Shown piece after piece: positions 1 through 8,334 of a DNA stretch of 64,000 bases. The position numbers and the translations under genes are program-made. This stretch comes from Desulfosporosinus fructosivorans. Its GTDB lineage: Bacteria; Bacillota; Desulfitobacteriia; Desulfitobacteriales; Desulfitobacteriaceae. Under the pieces are notes generated by a model. That model did not search any database, had not been told where the DNA came from, and was given only the letters and a program-made list of their open reading frames with translations. Each line of letters starts with the position of its first letter. Within the stretch, counting starts at the first letter, position 1. The stretch spans positions 1 to 64,000 of the forward strand of contig NZ_SPQQ01000015.1 in NCBI RefSeq assembly GCF_004766045.1, in the 5' to 3' direction.

Positions 1-19
1 GGATCAAACTCTCCAAAAA
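1..19 (-). rRNA. 16S rRNA gene, 5' end only (partial)
   Basis: The first bases are the reverse complement of the universal 16S 5' motif AGAGTTTGATCC, preceded on the minus strand by TTTTTTTGG as in other Firmicutes. Only about 19 nt lie in the window; the rest of the gene and presumably the rrn operon continue to the left. The exact mature 5' end is estimated by counting back to E. coli position 1. Confidence 0.93.
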
Positions 20-107
20 AAGTTATTTCACTTCTCTATTGAAGAAGATGATTCGCTCATTGTTTTTTTGAAACTCCTAAGAGTTTCTCTCATTGGCTGT
101 CCTTGTT

Positions 108-125
108 GTTTAGTTTTCAAAGACC
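108..125 (-). promoter_or_regulatory. rRNA leader boxA-like antitermination element
   Basis: On the minus strand the leader reads GGTCTTTGAAAACTAAAC. This matches the TCTTTGAAAACT boxA-type element found ahead of Firmicute rRNA genes. It lies between the promoters and the 16S start, where Nus-factor antitermination signals belong. No open reading frame is plausible in this leader. Confidence 0.6.
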
Positions 126-181
126 ATTAAAGTCCATGTTTTATGAGTTTGTATCCCTGCACCCTTTTGGGCCGGATCTAC

Positions 182-210
182 ATCTTAGCATTTTCAACTT
201 GCGTTGTCAA
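182..210 (-). promoter_or_regulatory. rrn promoter, proximal
   Basis: The minus strand shows a perfect -35 TTGACA (205-210), a 17-nt spacer and a -10 TAAGAT (182-187) preceded by TGC, so an extended -10. It points at the 16S gene about 160 nt downstream. This is a near-consensus sigma-A promoter. Confidence 0.8.
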
Positions 211-297
211 CGATTAAATTACTGTGTTTAGATTGAATAGTTTGAAGGTTTAACCCCTCACTTGTTCATTCAGTGTGCGTCTTCGTGGCGCTCAATT

Positions 298-326
298 AGA
301 ATACCCCTTTTAGCACACTCTGTCAA
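298..326 (-). promoter_or_regulatory. rrn promoter, distal
   Basis: The minus strand has a perfect -35 TTGACA (321-326), a 17-nt spacer and a -10 TATTCT (298-303). With the proximal promoter it forms the tandem pair typical of ribosomal RNA operons. The remaining sequence up to base 452 carries no other signal that I can identify. Confidence 0.75.
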
Positions 327-452
327 CTGTTATCTTTTACCATAATCCCATTAAGCCAAGATTAGTAACAAATCAGCTGATACAGTTGTATATCCTCTTG
401 TTTTATAGATGAGTTTCTATTGAAGCCTTGCTTAACTTCGTCATTTACCTAG

Positions 453-1274
453 TCAGAAATTATTCCCTTTATAGCGATCTCGTACTACCGCCAACTCCTT
501 CCGGCGAGAAATGAATTCCTGAACCTTTCCACCCAGCCACTCTTGGAAGTGATGTTTCAACTGCTCTTTTTTGAACATGTTGCTTAAATCGTTGTATACC
601 CACTGAACTCCATTTTCCCCCGCAACCAAGCTGGCTGTCTGACCACAGATAGGACAAACTGCGGTTCCTGCCTGAGGAAACTTCCATATATCAGACCAAC
701 AAGTAGGACACTCACCTTTTCCTGGTTGGCGAGCTTGCCCAAATAAAGCCAGCCCCATCTCCCTTACTCTAAATAAGGCTCCATCTCCCAATATCCCTTC
801 GCCAGGCAAAGCTCCCATGAACATGTGGCTATCTTTAAGCTCGAAGCCCATAAATCTGGCTACTGTATTAAGGGCAGACGAAGTATAACCCTCCCAACCT
901 ACGATGCCTGCAGTTGTGATAACCACACAGGGCTTGCCCCAAAAATCGTCGATGATTTGGGCTAGAGCGATAATGCGATCGCCCAGTACTTTAGTCACTG
1001 CGGCGGGCCCTAGAGCATAACAAGGAGCGGAGAGTATAATTCCGTCAGCAGCTTTAATTTTTTCTACCAGAAAATATAGATCATCATCTATGGGGCATTT
1101 CCCACCTGACTTCAAACAAGCATAACAGCCACGGCATAATTCCAACTTTAAATCGGCCAGCCTTAATAGTTCAAGTTGGCAGTCCTCTCCCGCCGTAGCT
1201 GCCACCTCTTTGGTTAGAATCTCTCCGTTAGCTAGCTTTCGTTGTGAAGCCACCAACCCTAAAACCTTCTTCAC
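453..1274 (-). CDS. NADPH-dependent FMN reductase / iron-sulfur flavoprotein family
   Basis: A flavodoxin-like fold protein of 273 residues. It opens with a strand-loop (VLGLVASQRK) and then a cysteine cluster CRGCYACLKSGGKCP (about residues 48-62), characteristic of the iron-sulfur flavoprotein subgroup of NADPH-dependent FMN reductases. The segment ILSAPCYALGPAAV matches the flavin-contacting loop of this family. The C-terminal third adds CPTCW and CPICG, a zinc-ribbon-like pair beyond the basic fold. GTG start at 1274 with GGAGG eight bases upstream. It stands alone beside the rRNA operon. Physiological substrate unknown; a role in redox or metal-responsive electron transfer is inference. 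Confidence 0.75.
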   Translation of the reverse strand: MKKVLGLVASQRKLANGEILTKEVAATAGEDCQLELLRLADLKLELCRGCYACLKSGGKCPIDDDLYFLVEKIKAADGIILSAPCYALGPAAVTKVLGDRIIALAQIIDDFWGKPCVVITTAGIVGWEGYTSSALNTVARFMGFELKDSHMFMGALPGEGILGDGALFRVREMGLALFGQARQPGKGECPTCWSDIWKFPQAGTAVCPICGQTASLVAGENGVQWVYNDLSNMFKKEQLKHHFQEWLGGKVQEFISRRKELAVVRDRYKGNNF

Positions 1275-1483
1275 TCACTATCCCTCCTCAATATTAGGAT
1301 ATCGTGAATTATCTATATGTATATTTATCACCTTGACATTGGCTATCGTTCCCCTTAAGTTTAATAACTATTTTACTAATGTCAACCGAATTCACACCTC
1401 ATTCGATATAGAAATTAGCCCCAAGAGTCCATGCTATAACAAAGTTAACGATGCACAGGATATCCTAACATCTCACTCGAAGT

Positions 1484-1525
1484 AAATGAGGCGAAACAGG
1501 CTGAGCAGTCTGTTTCGCCCCATTT
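1484..1525 (-). terminator. Intrinsic terminator downstream of the glutathione peroxidase gene
   Basis: A 10-bp perfect stem, GGCGAAACAG (1490-1499) with CTGTTTCGCC (1510-1519), is extended by an outer AAATG/CATTT pairing. It lies just past the stop codon of the leftward peroxidase gene and is followed on the minus strand by a T-rich stretch. Confidence 0.7.
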
Positions 1526-1549
1526 GAGCAAAATTTGATTGTCCATTTT

Positions 1550-2026
1550 TTATAATAGTGCTTCAATCTCCTTTTGCAGCTTACCTGGCTCAACGTTGGG
1601 AGCAAACCTGCCCGCAATCTGACCATCTTTAGATACAAGAAATTTTGTAAAATTCCACTTGATTGAAGAACCCATCAGTCCACGACTGTTTTTCTTCAGA
1701 AGAGAAAACAAAGGTTCAGCTTTAGAACCATTTACATTGATTTTTGAAAAAGTTTTAAAGCTAACGCCATATTTCAACTGACAAAAGTCAACAATTTCTT
1801 GGTCTTCGCCTGGCGCTTGACCTAAAAACTGATTACAGGGGAAATCCAATATCTCAAATCCCCTATCCTTATATTGATCATATAATTCCTGCAACCCCTT
1901 ATACTGTGGAGTAAAACCGCAACCTGTAGCAGTATTGACAATCAGTAATGCTTTACCTTTATATTCCTTTAATGAAATATTTTTTCCGTTGGCATCCTTT
2001 ACACTTAAGTCATATATATTCATCAT
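1550..2026 (-). CDS. Glutathione peroxidase family protein (thiol peroxidase type)
   Basis: Reduces hydroperoxides with a catalytic cysteine. At 158 residues it matches bacterial glutathione peroxidases. The active site is NTATGCGFTPQY (Cys36), followed by FPCNQF (Gln of the catalytic tetrad) and WNFTKFL (Trp and Asn). The peroxidatic residue is cysteine, not selenocysteine. In bacteria this family usually takes electrons from thioredoxin. The start is one of two consecutive ATGs; GGAGG lies 4 nt before the first and 7 nt before the second, so the true start may be 2023. A single-gene unit with its own terminator. Probably oxidative-stress defence in a strict anaerobe. Confidence 0.92.
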   Translation of the reverse strand: MMNIYDLSVKDANGKNISLKEYKGKALLIVNTATGCGFTPQYKGLQELYDQYKDRGFEILDFPCNQFLGQAPGEDQEIVDFCQLKYGVSFKTFSKINVNGSKAEPLFSLLKKNSRGLMGSSIKWNFTKFLVSKDGQIAGRFAPNVEPGKLQKEIEALL

Positions 2027-2176
2027 TGTTCCTCCAATTTAAAATACATTGTTTACAATTTGATTATATGCAATGAATTTTAAATTGTCAATGTCAATTT
2101 TCTAAATTGAAATCTCTGTGATAAATAGACATTAACGTACAACAATTAGGTCTCTAAAACAGAGATTCACAAATTT

Positions 2177-2437
2177 CTATTTTCTGTTTCGTCCAAAGTT
2201 TATAATACTATTTGCTAAGCCTGACGCTAATCCAAAACCTATTGCTAAATACAAATCATTTTTGTCTGACGGTAACCAAAAATTTTTGGTCATAAAAATG
2301 ATCATAACTCCTATGCCACAGGCCGAACCAATCTCGAATTCTTTTCCCTTCGGTATCAAATACCTAAATTGCCGACCCAAAAGGTAAGCCAGAATATAAC
2401 CAGTTATGACAACAAGGATTTGTAATACAAATGACAA
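2177..2437 (-). CDS. Small membrane protein, unknown function
   Basis: An 86-residue protein with two to three hydrophobic segments: residues 3-20, about 38-52, and about 63-78 with a glycine-rich LAIGFGLASGLA. The ends are basic and the C-terminus (FGRNRK) looks cytoplasmic. TTG start at 2437 with AAGGGG eight bases upstream. No family recognised. The size and topology resemble holin-like or small export-associated proteins, but nothing specific supports that. Confidence 0.55.
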   Translation of the reverse strand: MSFVLQILVVITGYILAYLLGRQFRYLIPKGKEFEIGSACGIGVMIIFMTKNFWLPSDKNDLYLAIGFGLASGLANSIINFGRNRK

Positions 2438-2521
2438 TTTCTTTTCCCCTTTTTATTGTAAATAGAGGCCTTAGACACATCCCACCGTACATGCCTGGAA
2501 TGACTCAGTTGCGCTGTGATT

Positions 2522-3022
2522 TCATCCAATGCTTCCCCATGTTTCCCATAAACCTTGTTCTTTCCGAATATGGACAATTTGCCCTATGTGATTTGCATTG
2601 TGTATTACCAAATTTGCCAAGGTGGTCCACCATAATTCATCACCCGGGTTAACCTGACTGTCCAACTTAGAATCATCACATTTGATGATGGCCTCTTCCC
2701 ATTGGGTAAATAGATGATCTAATTTTTGTCGCAAATCGTCCCAGCCTTCTATAATTTCGCCAGAATCTATATATTCGAACGTCTCGGCGTTGGAAATATC
2801 AAGAGGAAGTACAGCCCCCAGCTTAAACCGTTGCAGATAGCGCTCATTCCAGAATACAAGGTGATGAACTATGCCTAAGATCGAATTTGTAGATTGGCCA
2901 CCTCGTTGTGCGGCCTGTTCTGCGGTTATTCCCCGTAGGGCAACGTTCAACGGAGCAAACCATCCATTCTGATTGTGGCAGGCACGCATTTGTGTGATCA
3001 GAATTTCTTTACATGATGGCAT
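2522..3022 (-). CDS. DinB/YfiT-like metal-dependent protein
   Basis: A 166-residue four-helix-bundle protein of the DinB superfamily. The family's metal-binding histidines are visible in GIVHHLVFWNERYL and NHIGQIVHIRKE near the C-terminus, and the helix pattern and tryptophans (WDDLRQKL, WEEAI) fit. The reading frame stays open further upstream, but ATG at 3022 (MPSCKE) has GGAGG at ideal spacing. The extra 59 residues of the longer version are basic and unlike the family, so the shorter form was chosen. DinB-like proteins include thiol-dependent transferases and damage-inducible proteins; the specific role is unknown. Confidence 0.75.
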   Translation of the reverse strand: MPSCKEILITQMRACHNQNGWFAPLNVALRGITAEQAAQRGGQSTNSILGIVHHLVFWNERYLQRFKLGAVLPLDISNAETFEYIDSGEIIEGWDDLRQKLDHLFTQWEEAIIKCDDSKLDSQVNPGDELWWTTLANLVIHNANHIGQIVHIRKEQGLWETWGSIG

Positions 3023-3297
3023 ACTTATTCCTCCAAACGATTTAGTCATTTGACCGTCTTCTAACTGCCCTGATACTCTACCTCTACTACCACCTTCCAC
3101 ATTTTCCCTTGATCTCCTCCTAAAGATCTTAGAAATATTTATTTTATAGAAATACAAAGTAATCAGACCGATCAACAAAATCGACCTGACAATTCGCAAA
3201 CTTGTCTATTGACTCACCAACCAGCGTCTCGCTAAGCAGAACATATAATGGACATGTTGAATACCATATATCAAGAACTATTATTGTAGGAGCCTAA

Positions 3298-3393
3298 ATG
3301 GGGGGTGAAATAGTGCTTATAGGATTTTTAGGTATTTTAGTGGCATTGTTGATAATTATAGCTCTATTGTTGGTAATAATCGGTAAACTCTGA
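3298..3393 (+). CDS. 31-residue single-pass membrane microprotein
   Basis: A short gene: ATG at 3298 with TAGGAG eight bases upstream, 31 codons, stop at 3391-3393, then a canonical terminator 24 nt later. The peptide starts MGGEIVLIGF, continues as an uninterrupted run of L, I, V, A and G and ends IIGKL: a single transmembrane helix with almost no soluble part. A ribosome-binding site, compact ORF and terminator together argue for a real small gene. It could be a regulatory membrane peptide or a type I toxin-like peptide; function unknown. Confidence 0.6.
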   Translation: MGGEIVLIGFLGILVALLIIIALLLVIIGKL

Positions 3394-3416
3394 GTGGCTT
3401 AGCCATTGAAAATTTT

Positions 3417-3446
3417 GGCCTAGGGATTATTGCCTAGGCCTTTTTT
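3417..3446 (+). terminator. Intrinsic terminator after the microprotein gene
   Basis: GGCCTAGG (3417-3424) pairs perfectly with CCTAGGCC (3433-3440), with an 8-nt loop, followed directly by TTTTTT. Confidence 0.9.
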
Positions 3447-3622
3447 AAAACCGTATATTAAATAATGGTTCGGAGTGCAACACTTTCATGCTTGATTTTT
3501 TTGATGACAAATGAGATTATTGTAAAAATAGGTTATAAAGTCGAATAATGTTAACTTACTATTATTGAAGGCGGTGTGGACATATTAAAGACTATAAAAG
3601 TAACCTGACGATTGGTATTGCC

Positions 3623-4321
3623 TTGGTGGTTAGCTCTATTATCGTTTATTTGCTGCAGATATTACTATTCCATAATTCACATGAAACGTTTTTTTTGCTG
3701 TTTCAGGATTTAGCTTTTATGCCCCTCGAAGTTGTCTTGATTTCTTTTATTTTAGATAAGTACTTGAACAAAAGAGAAAAGCAAGAGAAATTTAAAAAAA
3801 TGCAGGTTGTAATCAGCGCTTTTTATACAGAAGTAGGATCCTCGTTAATTCAAAACCTTTCGCAGTTTAATACGAACTTGGAGATACTCAAAAAGGAGTT
3901 TGGTTCTGAGCAAAACTTAATTAATCCTAATAACCAAAAAACATTGCAATTCGCGAGTGAATTTGATTATGCAATGGATAGCCGAGCCGGAGATTTATTG
4001 GACTTGAAGAACTTCCTTATCACGAAAAAACCGTATATTTTGAGTATGTTTAAAAATCCGAATCTCCTAGAACATGATCATTTCACAGATATGCTATGGT
4101 CAGTCTATCATGTGTTGGATGAACTCGAAAATAGGAACACCTTTACTGATCTTCCGACAAACGACTTTAATCATCTCTCTATAGATATAAAGAGATCGTA
4201 TCAACTTGTAATTCGAGAATGGGTTGAATATATGATTCATCTTAAGAACGAATATCCGTACCTATTTTCATTGGCTATACGCAAGAATCCATTCTCGGAT
4301 AATGAAATTATTTTTAAATGA
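3623..4321 (+). CDS. Membrane-anchored protein of unknown function; 5' end possibly frameshifted
   Basis: A protein of 232 residues: one or two N-terminal hydrophobic segments (about residues 2-16 and 22-45), then a lysine/glutamate-rich turn (YLNKREKQEKFKK) and a helical cytoplasmic domain. No family recognised. The TTG start at 3623 has no good ribosome-binding site. A GTG at 3576 does (AAGGCGG), but its frame stops after ten codons at 3606. Adding one base near 3601-3603 would fuse the two frames into a continuous N-terminus, so a single-base deletion (real or sequencing) is suspected. Followed by a strong terminator. Confidence 0.6.
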   Translation: MVVSSIIVYLLQILLFHNSHETFFLLFQDLAFMPLEVVLISFILDKYLNKREKQEKFKKMQVVISAFYTEVGSSLIQNLSQFNTNLEILKKEFGSEQNLINPNNQKTLQFASEFDYAMDSRAGDLLDLKNFLITKKPYILSMFKNPNLLEHDHFTDMLWSVYHVLDELENRNTFTDLPTNDFNHLSIDIKRSYQLVIREWVEYMIHLKNEYPYLFSLAIRKNPFSDNEIIFK

Positions 4322-4389
4322 ATCGATAAGAATGCAGATTACTATGTAACCCGGAAAGTTAGACAAAATTTAATCAGACGACCTTAAGA

Positions 4390-4425
4390 GAATGAGCCCT
4401 ATATTTATCAGGGCTCATTCCTTTT
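4390..4425 (+). terminator. Intrinsic terminator
   Basis: GAATGAGCCCT (4390-4400) and AGGGCTCATTC (4410-4420) form an 11-bp perfect stem followed by CTTTT. It ends the 3623-4321 transcript. Confidence 0.88.
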
Positions 4426-4604
4426 AATTATGCCTTAATTCTATAGATATCGTAGTAATCTATAGTTGTGGAATTATTGGATAAAATCTTCTACTTACTA
4501 TGAAAGTTTTCAATAAGAAAAAAGTTTAAGGCTTGTCGCAGATGAAATATTAAACTATTATAAATTTATACATTTCATATATTCGGACGGGAGGTTGTCA
4601 AACT

Positions 4605-7178
4605 TTGTTACCCAAGACAAACTTTTTGCCACCTTTATTGGAAAACACACTGGTCGAACGTGTAAGGATTATCACCCTGCTAAACGATTACGCCAATAAA
4701 AGGCTGGTGTTTATTCAAGCTCCCTCCGGGTATGGGAAAAGTATTGCCGCCGCTCAGTTTGTCAAAGCTTATAATCATAATTATATCTGGCTCAATCTAG
4801 AGGCGCGGGACAATGAAATAAACTGCTTTATCCAGGTGTTGTTTCAGGCATTTTGTGAAGCTTTTCCAGAGCTTCTGGAACAGCCTATTCATTCTACCTC
4901 AGATGCGACTGTTTTTGTAAAACATGTTATCAATTCCAGAAAAGGCCCAACTGACGCTCGATACCTATTTTTTAATGATTATGATTGTATAAATAATTCG
5001 GAGATACACAAGTTTATTAAAGAAATGGCGGAAACAATACCCTATTGCTGGCACATTTATATTTTAACCAACAAAGCAATTCCTGACGTCTTTATCCCCC
5101 TTCTGCTCCACAGCAGTGTGGGGGTCATTGAATATGACAGCCTACAGTTTACTAAGGAGGAAACCTCGGAATACTTCGATAATGCCGGTTTGAGCATGAC
5201 AAAGGAGGACATCGACTCCATTTGGCAGACAAGCCGTGGCTGGGCTGTGGGGCTGACTGCCATTGGACTTTCAGCGAGGCGCTTCAGTTACAACGTCTTG
5301 AACCCCAAAGATCCAGAAAAGTACGCCGGTCTTGTTTATGATTATCTGGATGAGCATCTTTGGGGGCATTTGGCTCAGGATATTAGGACCTTTCTGCTGA
5401 AAGTGTCCATAACAGATTTGCTTTATCCTGAGCTGTGCCAGGCCCTCTGCCCCGGCATGAAAGCAGCTGTTTATCTTCAGCTGGCTAAGGACAACGGAGC
5501 TATGCTTATTGTTGAGGCTAACAACGGCGTAAGCAAGAAATTCCGGTTTCATCCCATGTTTCAAGAATATTTGTTGCATAAGGCTAAGGGCCATAAGCGC
5601 ATCCATCTTAAAGCTCAAAATGAGATCGCTGCTGAATGGTATGCCCAAAACCACTACTATTCCCATGCCTTAGACTGCCTTCTCCATTCTAGGAATTATG
5701 ACAAGCTCGCTACCCTCCTGCTTGAAGTGACCCCCGGAAAATTAGGCACCCATGAAATTATGCTGTCTCACATTTATTTGGACGCTCTGCCGGAAGAGTA
5801 CATCAATAAATCCTCCATCCTGTCCTGCGCCAGTATGTTTTCCAACTTTCTGTCTGGAAACATGGAGGTTGCTGCCCATTGGGATAATATCTGCCGTGAA
5901 AAATACGCAGAAATCAAAGAACATGGGGTAATTACCGATCAGGATGATACTTTCATCCGTTGCTATTCCGGTGTCAAGATCCTGATGCCTGATTTTGACG
6001 TCAACAATATTCAAATGAGCTTTGAGCAAGATTGCGCAATTCTTAGCGGCAGTCGCTCCAAAAAGGTATCACTTCATGTAACTATGAACCTCCCCAGTAT
6101 CTTGAATGGCATCCGCGATTTCTCGGGCTATTTAGATGTAGAAGGCAAAAAGATGAAAGCGATTCATGCGCTGGTGAGGAAAATTAACGGTGCCGACTGG
6201 ACCGGCCATGATGACATTGCCTCCGGTGAAATTGCCTATCAGTTTAATTTGCTGGATAGAGCCCAGTCCTGTGCCATCGAAGGTCTGAACAAGGGCGAAA
6301 AGAACAGCAACATCAACGCTATTTTCCCCGGATATGCTCTGCTGATCACATCCCTGCAAAAAGCAGGCTTCTACGAGGATCTGGATGTCCTGCTGGAACA
6401 TGTGGAAACAGCCATAAAAACCCTAGGTGCAGAAGAACTGATGCAGAATTTTCAAGCTTTCCGAGTTAAAACCAAACTGGAATTCCTTTCAGAGCGGGAA
6501 ATTGACCGGTGGCTTGATTCCTTTCACAATCAGTACATCAAATCTTCCATCGGTATCGCGGACTACTACCGTTTTTCTGTTTTGGTTCGAATTCTGATTC
6601 GGAGAAAACGGTACGGCGTTTCTCTCCTGATTCTAGAGAAACTTCAGGATATGGCCCTGCTTTACAACCGCAGAATGTTCCGTATAGAGGTCCTAGTGCT
6701 GAAAGCCGTTGCCCAATATTGCAATGGCAACAAGGCAGAAGCGAATCAGGCTATGCTGGAAGCGGTAGAAGTGGGAAAAGAGCTGGGCTATATCCGTATT
6801 TTTATTGATGAAGGCTCTACAGTTGAGATGATACTCAGCCATATGCTCCGAGAAAAGAGCAAATTTCAGTATTCCAAGGAAACGCTGGAATACATAAAGC
6901 AGCTACTTAGTGCGAGCAAGGTACATAATATCCTGATGAATGAAAAACTCAAAGGCTCTGTCTTTATGGACGACATTCCTATCAATTTGTCGGTGACTGA
7001 ACGCAAAGTCCTTCATCTGCTGTCTACCAATCTCTCAAATTCGGAAATAGCGGCAGAGTTGGGAGTTACCGTCTCCACCATAAAATCCCACACCAACACT
7101 ATCTATCAAAAGCTGCAGGTTTCCCGGAGATATGAAGCAGTGGATAAAGCGGCGAAACTTAAACTGATTAAATTATAG
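4605..7178 (+). CDS. MalT-like LuxR-family ATP-dependent transcriptional activator
   Basis: A large (857 residues) signal-transduction ATPase activator. A P-loop APSGYGKS (residues 39-46) begins an NTPase module. The middle (about 330-770) is helical and TPR-like, the sensor region in MalT. The C-terminus (about 795-855) is a LuxR helix-turn-helix with TERKVLHLLS, NSEIAAELGVTVSTIKSHT and IYQKL. Length and order match the MalT/LAL family. TTG start with GGGAGG ten bases upstream. It lies just upstream of the acyl-CoA/fix/etf cluster in the same direction, separated by a terminator, so it probably activates that cluster; the inducer, perhaps a CoA ester or its acid, is unknown. Confidence 0.9.
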   Translation: MLPKTNFLPPLLENTLVERVRIITLLNDYANKRLVFIQAPSGYGKSIAAAQFVKAYNHNYIWLNLEARDNEINCFIQVLFQAFCEAFPELLEQPIHSTSDATVFVKHVINSRKGPTDARYLFFNDYDCINNSEIHKFIKEMAETIPYCWHIYILTNKAIPDVFIPLLLHSSVGVIEYDSLQFTKEETSEYFDNAGLSMTKEDIDSIWQTSRGWAVGLTAIGLSARRFSYNVLNPKDPEKYAGLVYDYLDEHLWGHLAQDIRTFLLKVSITDLLYPELCQALCPGMKAAVYLQLAKDNGAMLIVEANNGVSKKFRFHPMFQEYLLHKAKGHKRIHLKAQNEIAAEWYAQNHYYSHALDCLLHSRNYDKLATLLLEVTPGKLGTHEIMLSHIYLDALPEEYINKSSILSCASMFSNFLSGNMEVAAHWDNICREKYAEIKEHGVITDQDDTFIRCYSGVKILMPDFDVNNIQMSFEQDCAILSGSRSKKVSLHVTMNLPSILNGIRDFSGYLDVEGKKMKAIHALVRKINGADWTGHDDIASGEIAYQFNLLDRAQSCAIEGLNKGEKNSNINAIFPGYALLITSLQKAGFYEDLDVLLEHVETAIKTLGAEELMQNFQAFRVKTKLEFLSEREIDRWLDSFHNQYIKSSIGIADYYRFSVLVRILIRRKRYGVSLLILEKLQDMALLYNRRMFRIEVLVLKAVAQYCNGNKAEANQAMLEAVEVGKELGYIRIFIDEGSTVEMILSHMLREKSKFQYSKETLEYIKQLLSASKVHNILMNEKLKGSVFMDDIPINLSVTERKVLHLLSTNLSNSEIAAELGVTVSTIKSHTNTIYQKLQVSRRYEAVDKAAKLKLIKL

Positions 7179-7206
7179 CTTCTCTCATCATAAGCTATCC
7201 ACCAAA

Positions 7207-7252
7207 AGCACCGGTCTGGCAAGATTCATTGTAATGCCAGACCGGTGCTTTT
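7207..7252 (+). terminator. Intrinsic terminator of the luxR-type gene
   Basis: A 14-bp perfect stem, AGCACCGGTCTGGC (7207-7220) with GCCAGACCGGTGCT (7236-7249), followed by TTTT. Flanking A and T runs make it potentially bidirectional. It separates the regulator from the metabolic cluster. Confidence 0.92.
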
Positions 7253-7513
7253 AGTATGCGGTCTCACTTTTCAGATACTCATACTTTTTTCCGTGGATTA
7301 GTCATACTTCTTTCATCCTTTTGAGGCAGTCTTGATCATCCTGTTCTAAAAAAAGATCGTCTCAAATGGATAAGAATAATATTTAAATTCATTCTCTTTT
7401 ACAACTATTGCCGATGTACTCACCCTCCAGCATCGATATAATCTGCCTTAATAGCTGGTGGAGGCGCAGAAGTAACGTACCGGCAAGAAAAAGTTGGACA
7501 GGAGGCAAGTAGT
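7253..7513 (+). promoter_or_regulatory. Intergenic promoter region of the acyl-CoA cluster
   Basis: About 260 nt without a credible gene between the regulator's terminator and the first cluster gene. It should hold the promoter and activator site for the rightward operon. I see no strong -35/-10 pair, which suits an activator-dependent promoter. A ribosome-binding site AGGAGG precedes the next ATG. Confidence 0.4.
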
Positions 7514-8269
7514 ATGGGTTTTGAAAACAAGGTGGCGGTTGTCACTGGCTCTGGCAACGGAATTGGAAGAGCCACTGCAATTCTATTCGCACAAAAAGGT
7601 GCAAAAGTCGTTGTGTCTGACATTGACGAAAAGCTGGGCAACGAGTGTATCAAGGTGATTCAGGCCATGGGCGGCGAGGCAATCTTTCAAAAGTCCGACG
7701 TAACTTCTGAGAAGGATCTCGATGCGCTGGTAAAAATGGTGCTGGATTCGTATGGGAAAATTGACATTCTGGTCAACAATGCAGGCATTGGAGGATCCAC
7801 CTCCAATATGAACGACATCACCTATGAGGAATGGAATAATGTCCTCTCCACCAATCTGACTGCACATTTCAGCCTAAGCAAACGAGTAATTCCATTGATG
7901 GAGATGCAGGGTGGCGGCGCTATTGTGAATGTAGCTTCCATGGCTTCCACTGCTGCCGGTCGTGGCGGGCTGGCTTATACCACGGCAAAACACGGCATGT
8001 TGGGTCTAACTCGTCAGATGGCAATGGATCATGGCCGAAAAGGCGTTCGAGTCAATGCCGTCCTGCCCGGTCCCATCGATACGGCTATGATTTCCAAGGT
8101 GCTGGCAATTCCTCAACACCCAGTGAGCATCAAGGTGAAAATGTCCCCCGCTGGACGGCCAGGCGACCCCAGCGAAGTTGGCAAAGCCATCCTGTTTCTG
8201 GCAGGCGAGGACGCCTCCTTTATCCATGGAGCTGCCCTTGCAGTCGACGGAGGGTATACCATTTTCTAA
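7514..8269 (+). CDS. SDR-family oxidoreductase (3-hydroxyacyl-CoA dehydrogenase / FabG-like)
   Basis: A classical short-chain dehydrogenase of 251 residues. The cofactor loop TGSGNGIG is at residues 11-18, NNAG at 88-91 and the catalytic Ser142/Tyr155/Lys159 set (YTTAK). The acidic residue after strand 2 (VVSDIDEK) suggests NAD(H) preference. ATG with AGGAGG ten bases upstream. It is first in the cluster with an acyl-CoA dehydrogenase and an enoyl-CoA hydratase-like protein, so oxidation/reduction of a 3-hydroxyacyl-CoA or a related alcohol is the most likely job. The substrate cannot be read from sequence. Confidence 0.9.
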   Translation: MGFENKVAVVTGSGNGIGRATAILFAQKGAKVVVSDIDEKLGNECIKVIQAMGGEAIFQKSDVTSEKDLDALVKMVLDSYGKIDILVNNAGIGGSTSNMNDITYEEWNNVLSTNLTAHFSLSKRVIPLMEMQGGGAIVNVASMASTAAGRGGLAYTTAKHGMLGLTRQMAMDHGRKGVRVNAVLPGPIDTAMISKVLAIPQHPVSIKVKMSPAGRPGDPSEVGKAILFLAGEDASFIHGAALAVDGGYTIF

Positions 8270-8334
8270 TCTTTCTCCAAAACAATAGAGCAATTATCGA
8301 AATTAACATGAAATAAACTATAGGAGGTACTACC

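Noticed and set aside
469..687. 72-codon frame on the minus strand inside the flavoprotein gene
   Set aside because: It lies within a better-supported gene, has no ribosome-binding site and its composition (Ser, Gly, Gln, Trp rich) is that of an out-of-frame shadow.
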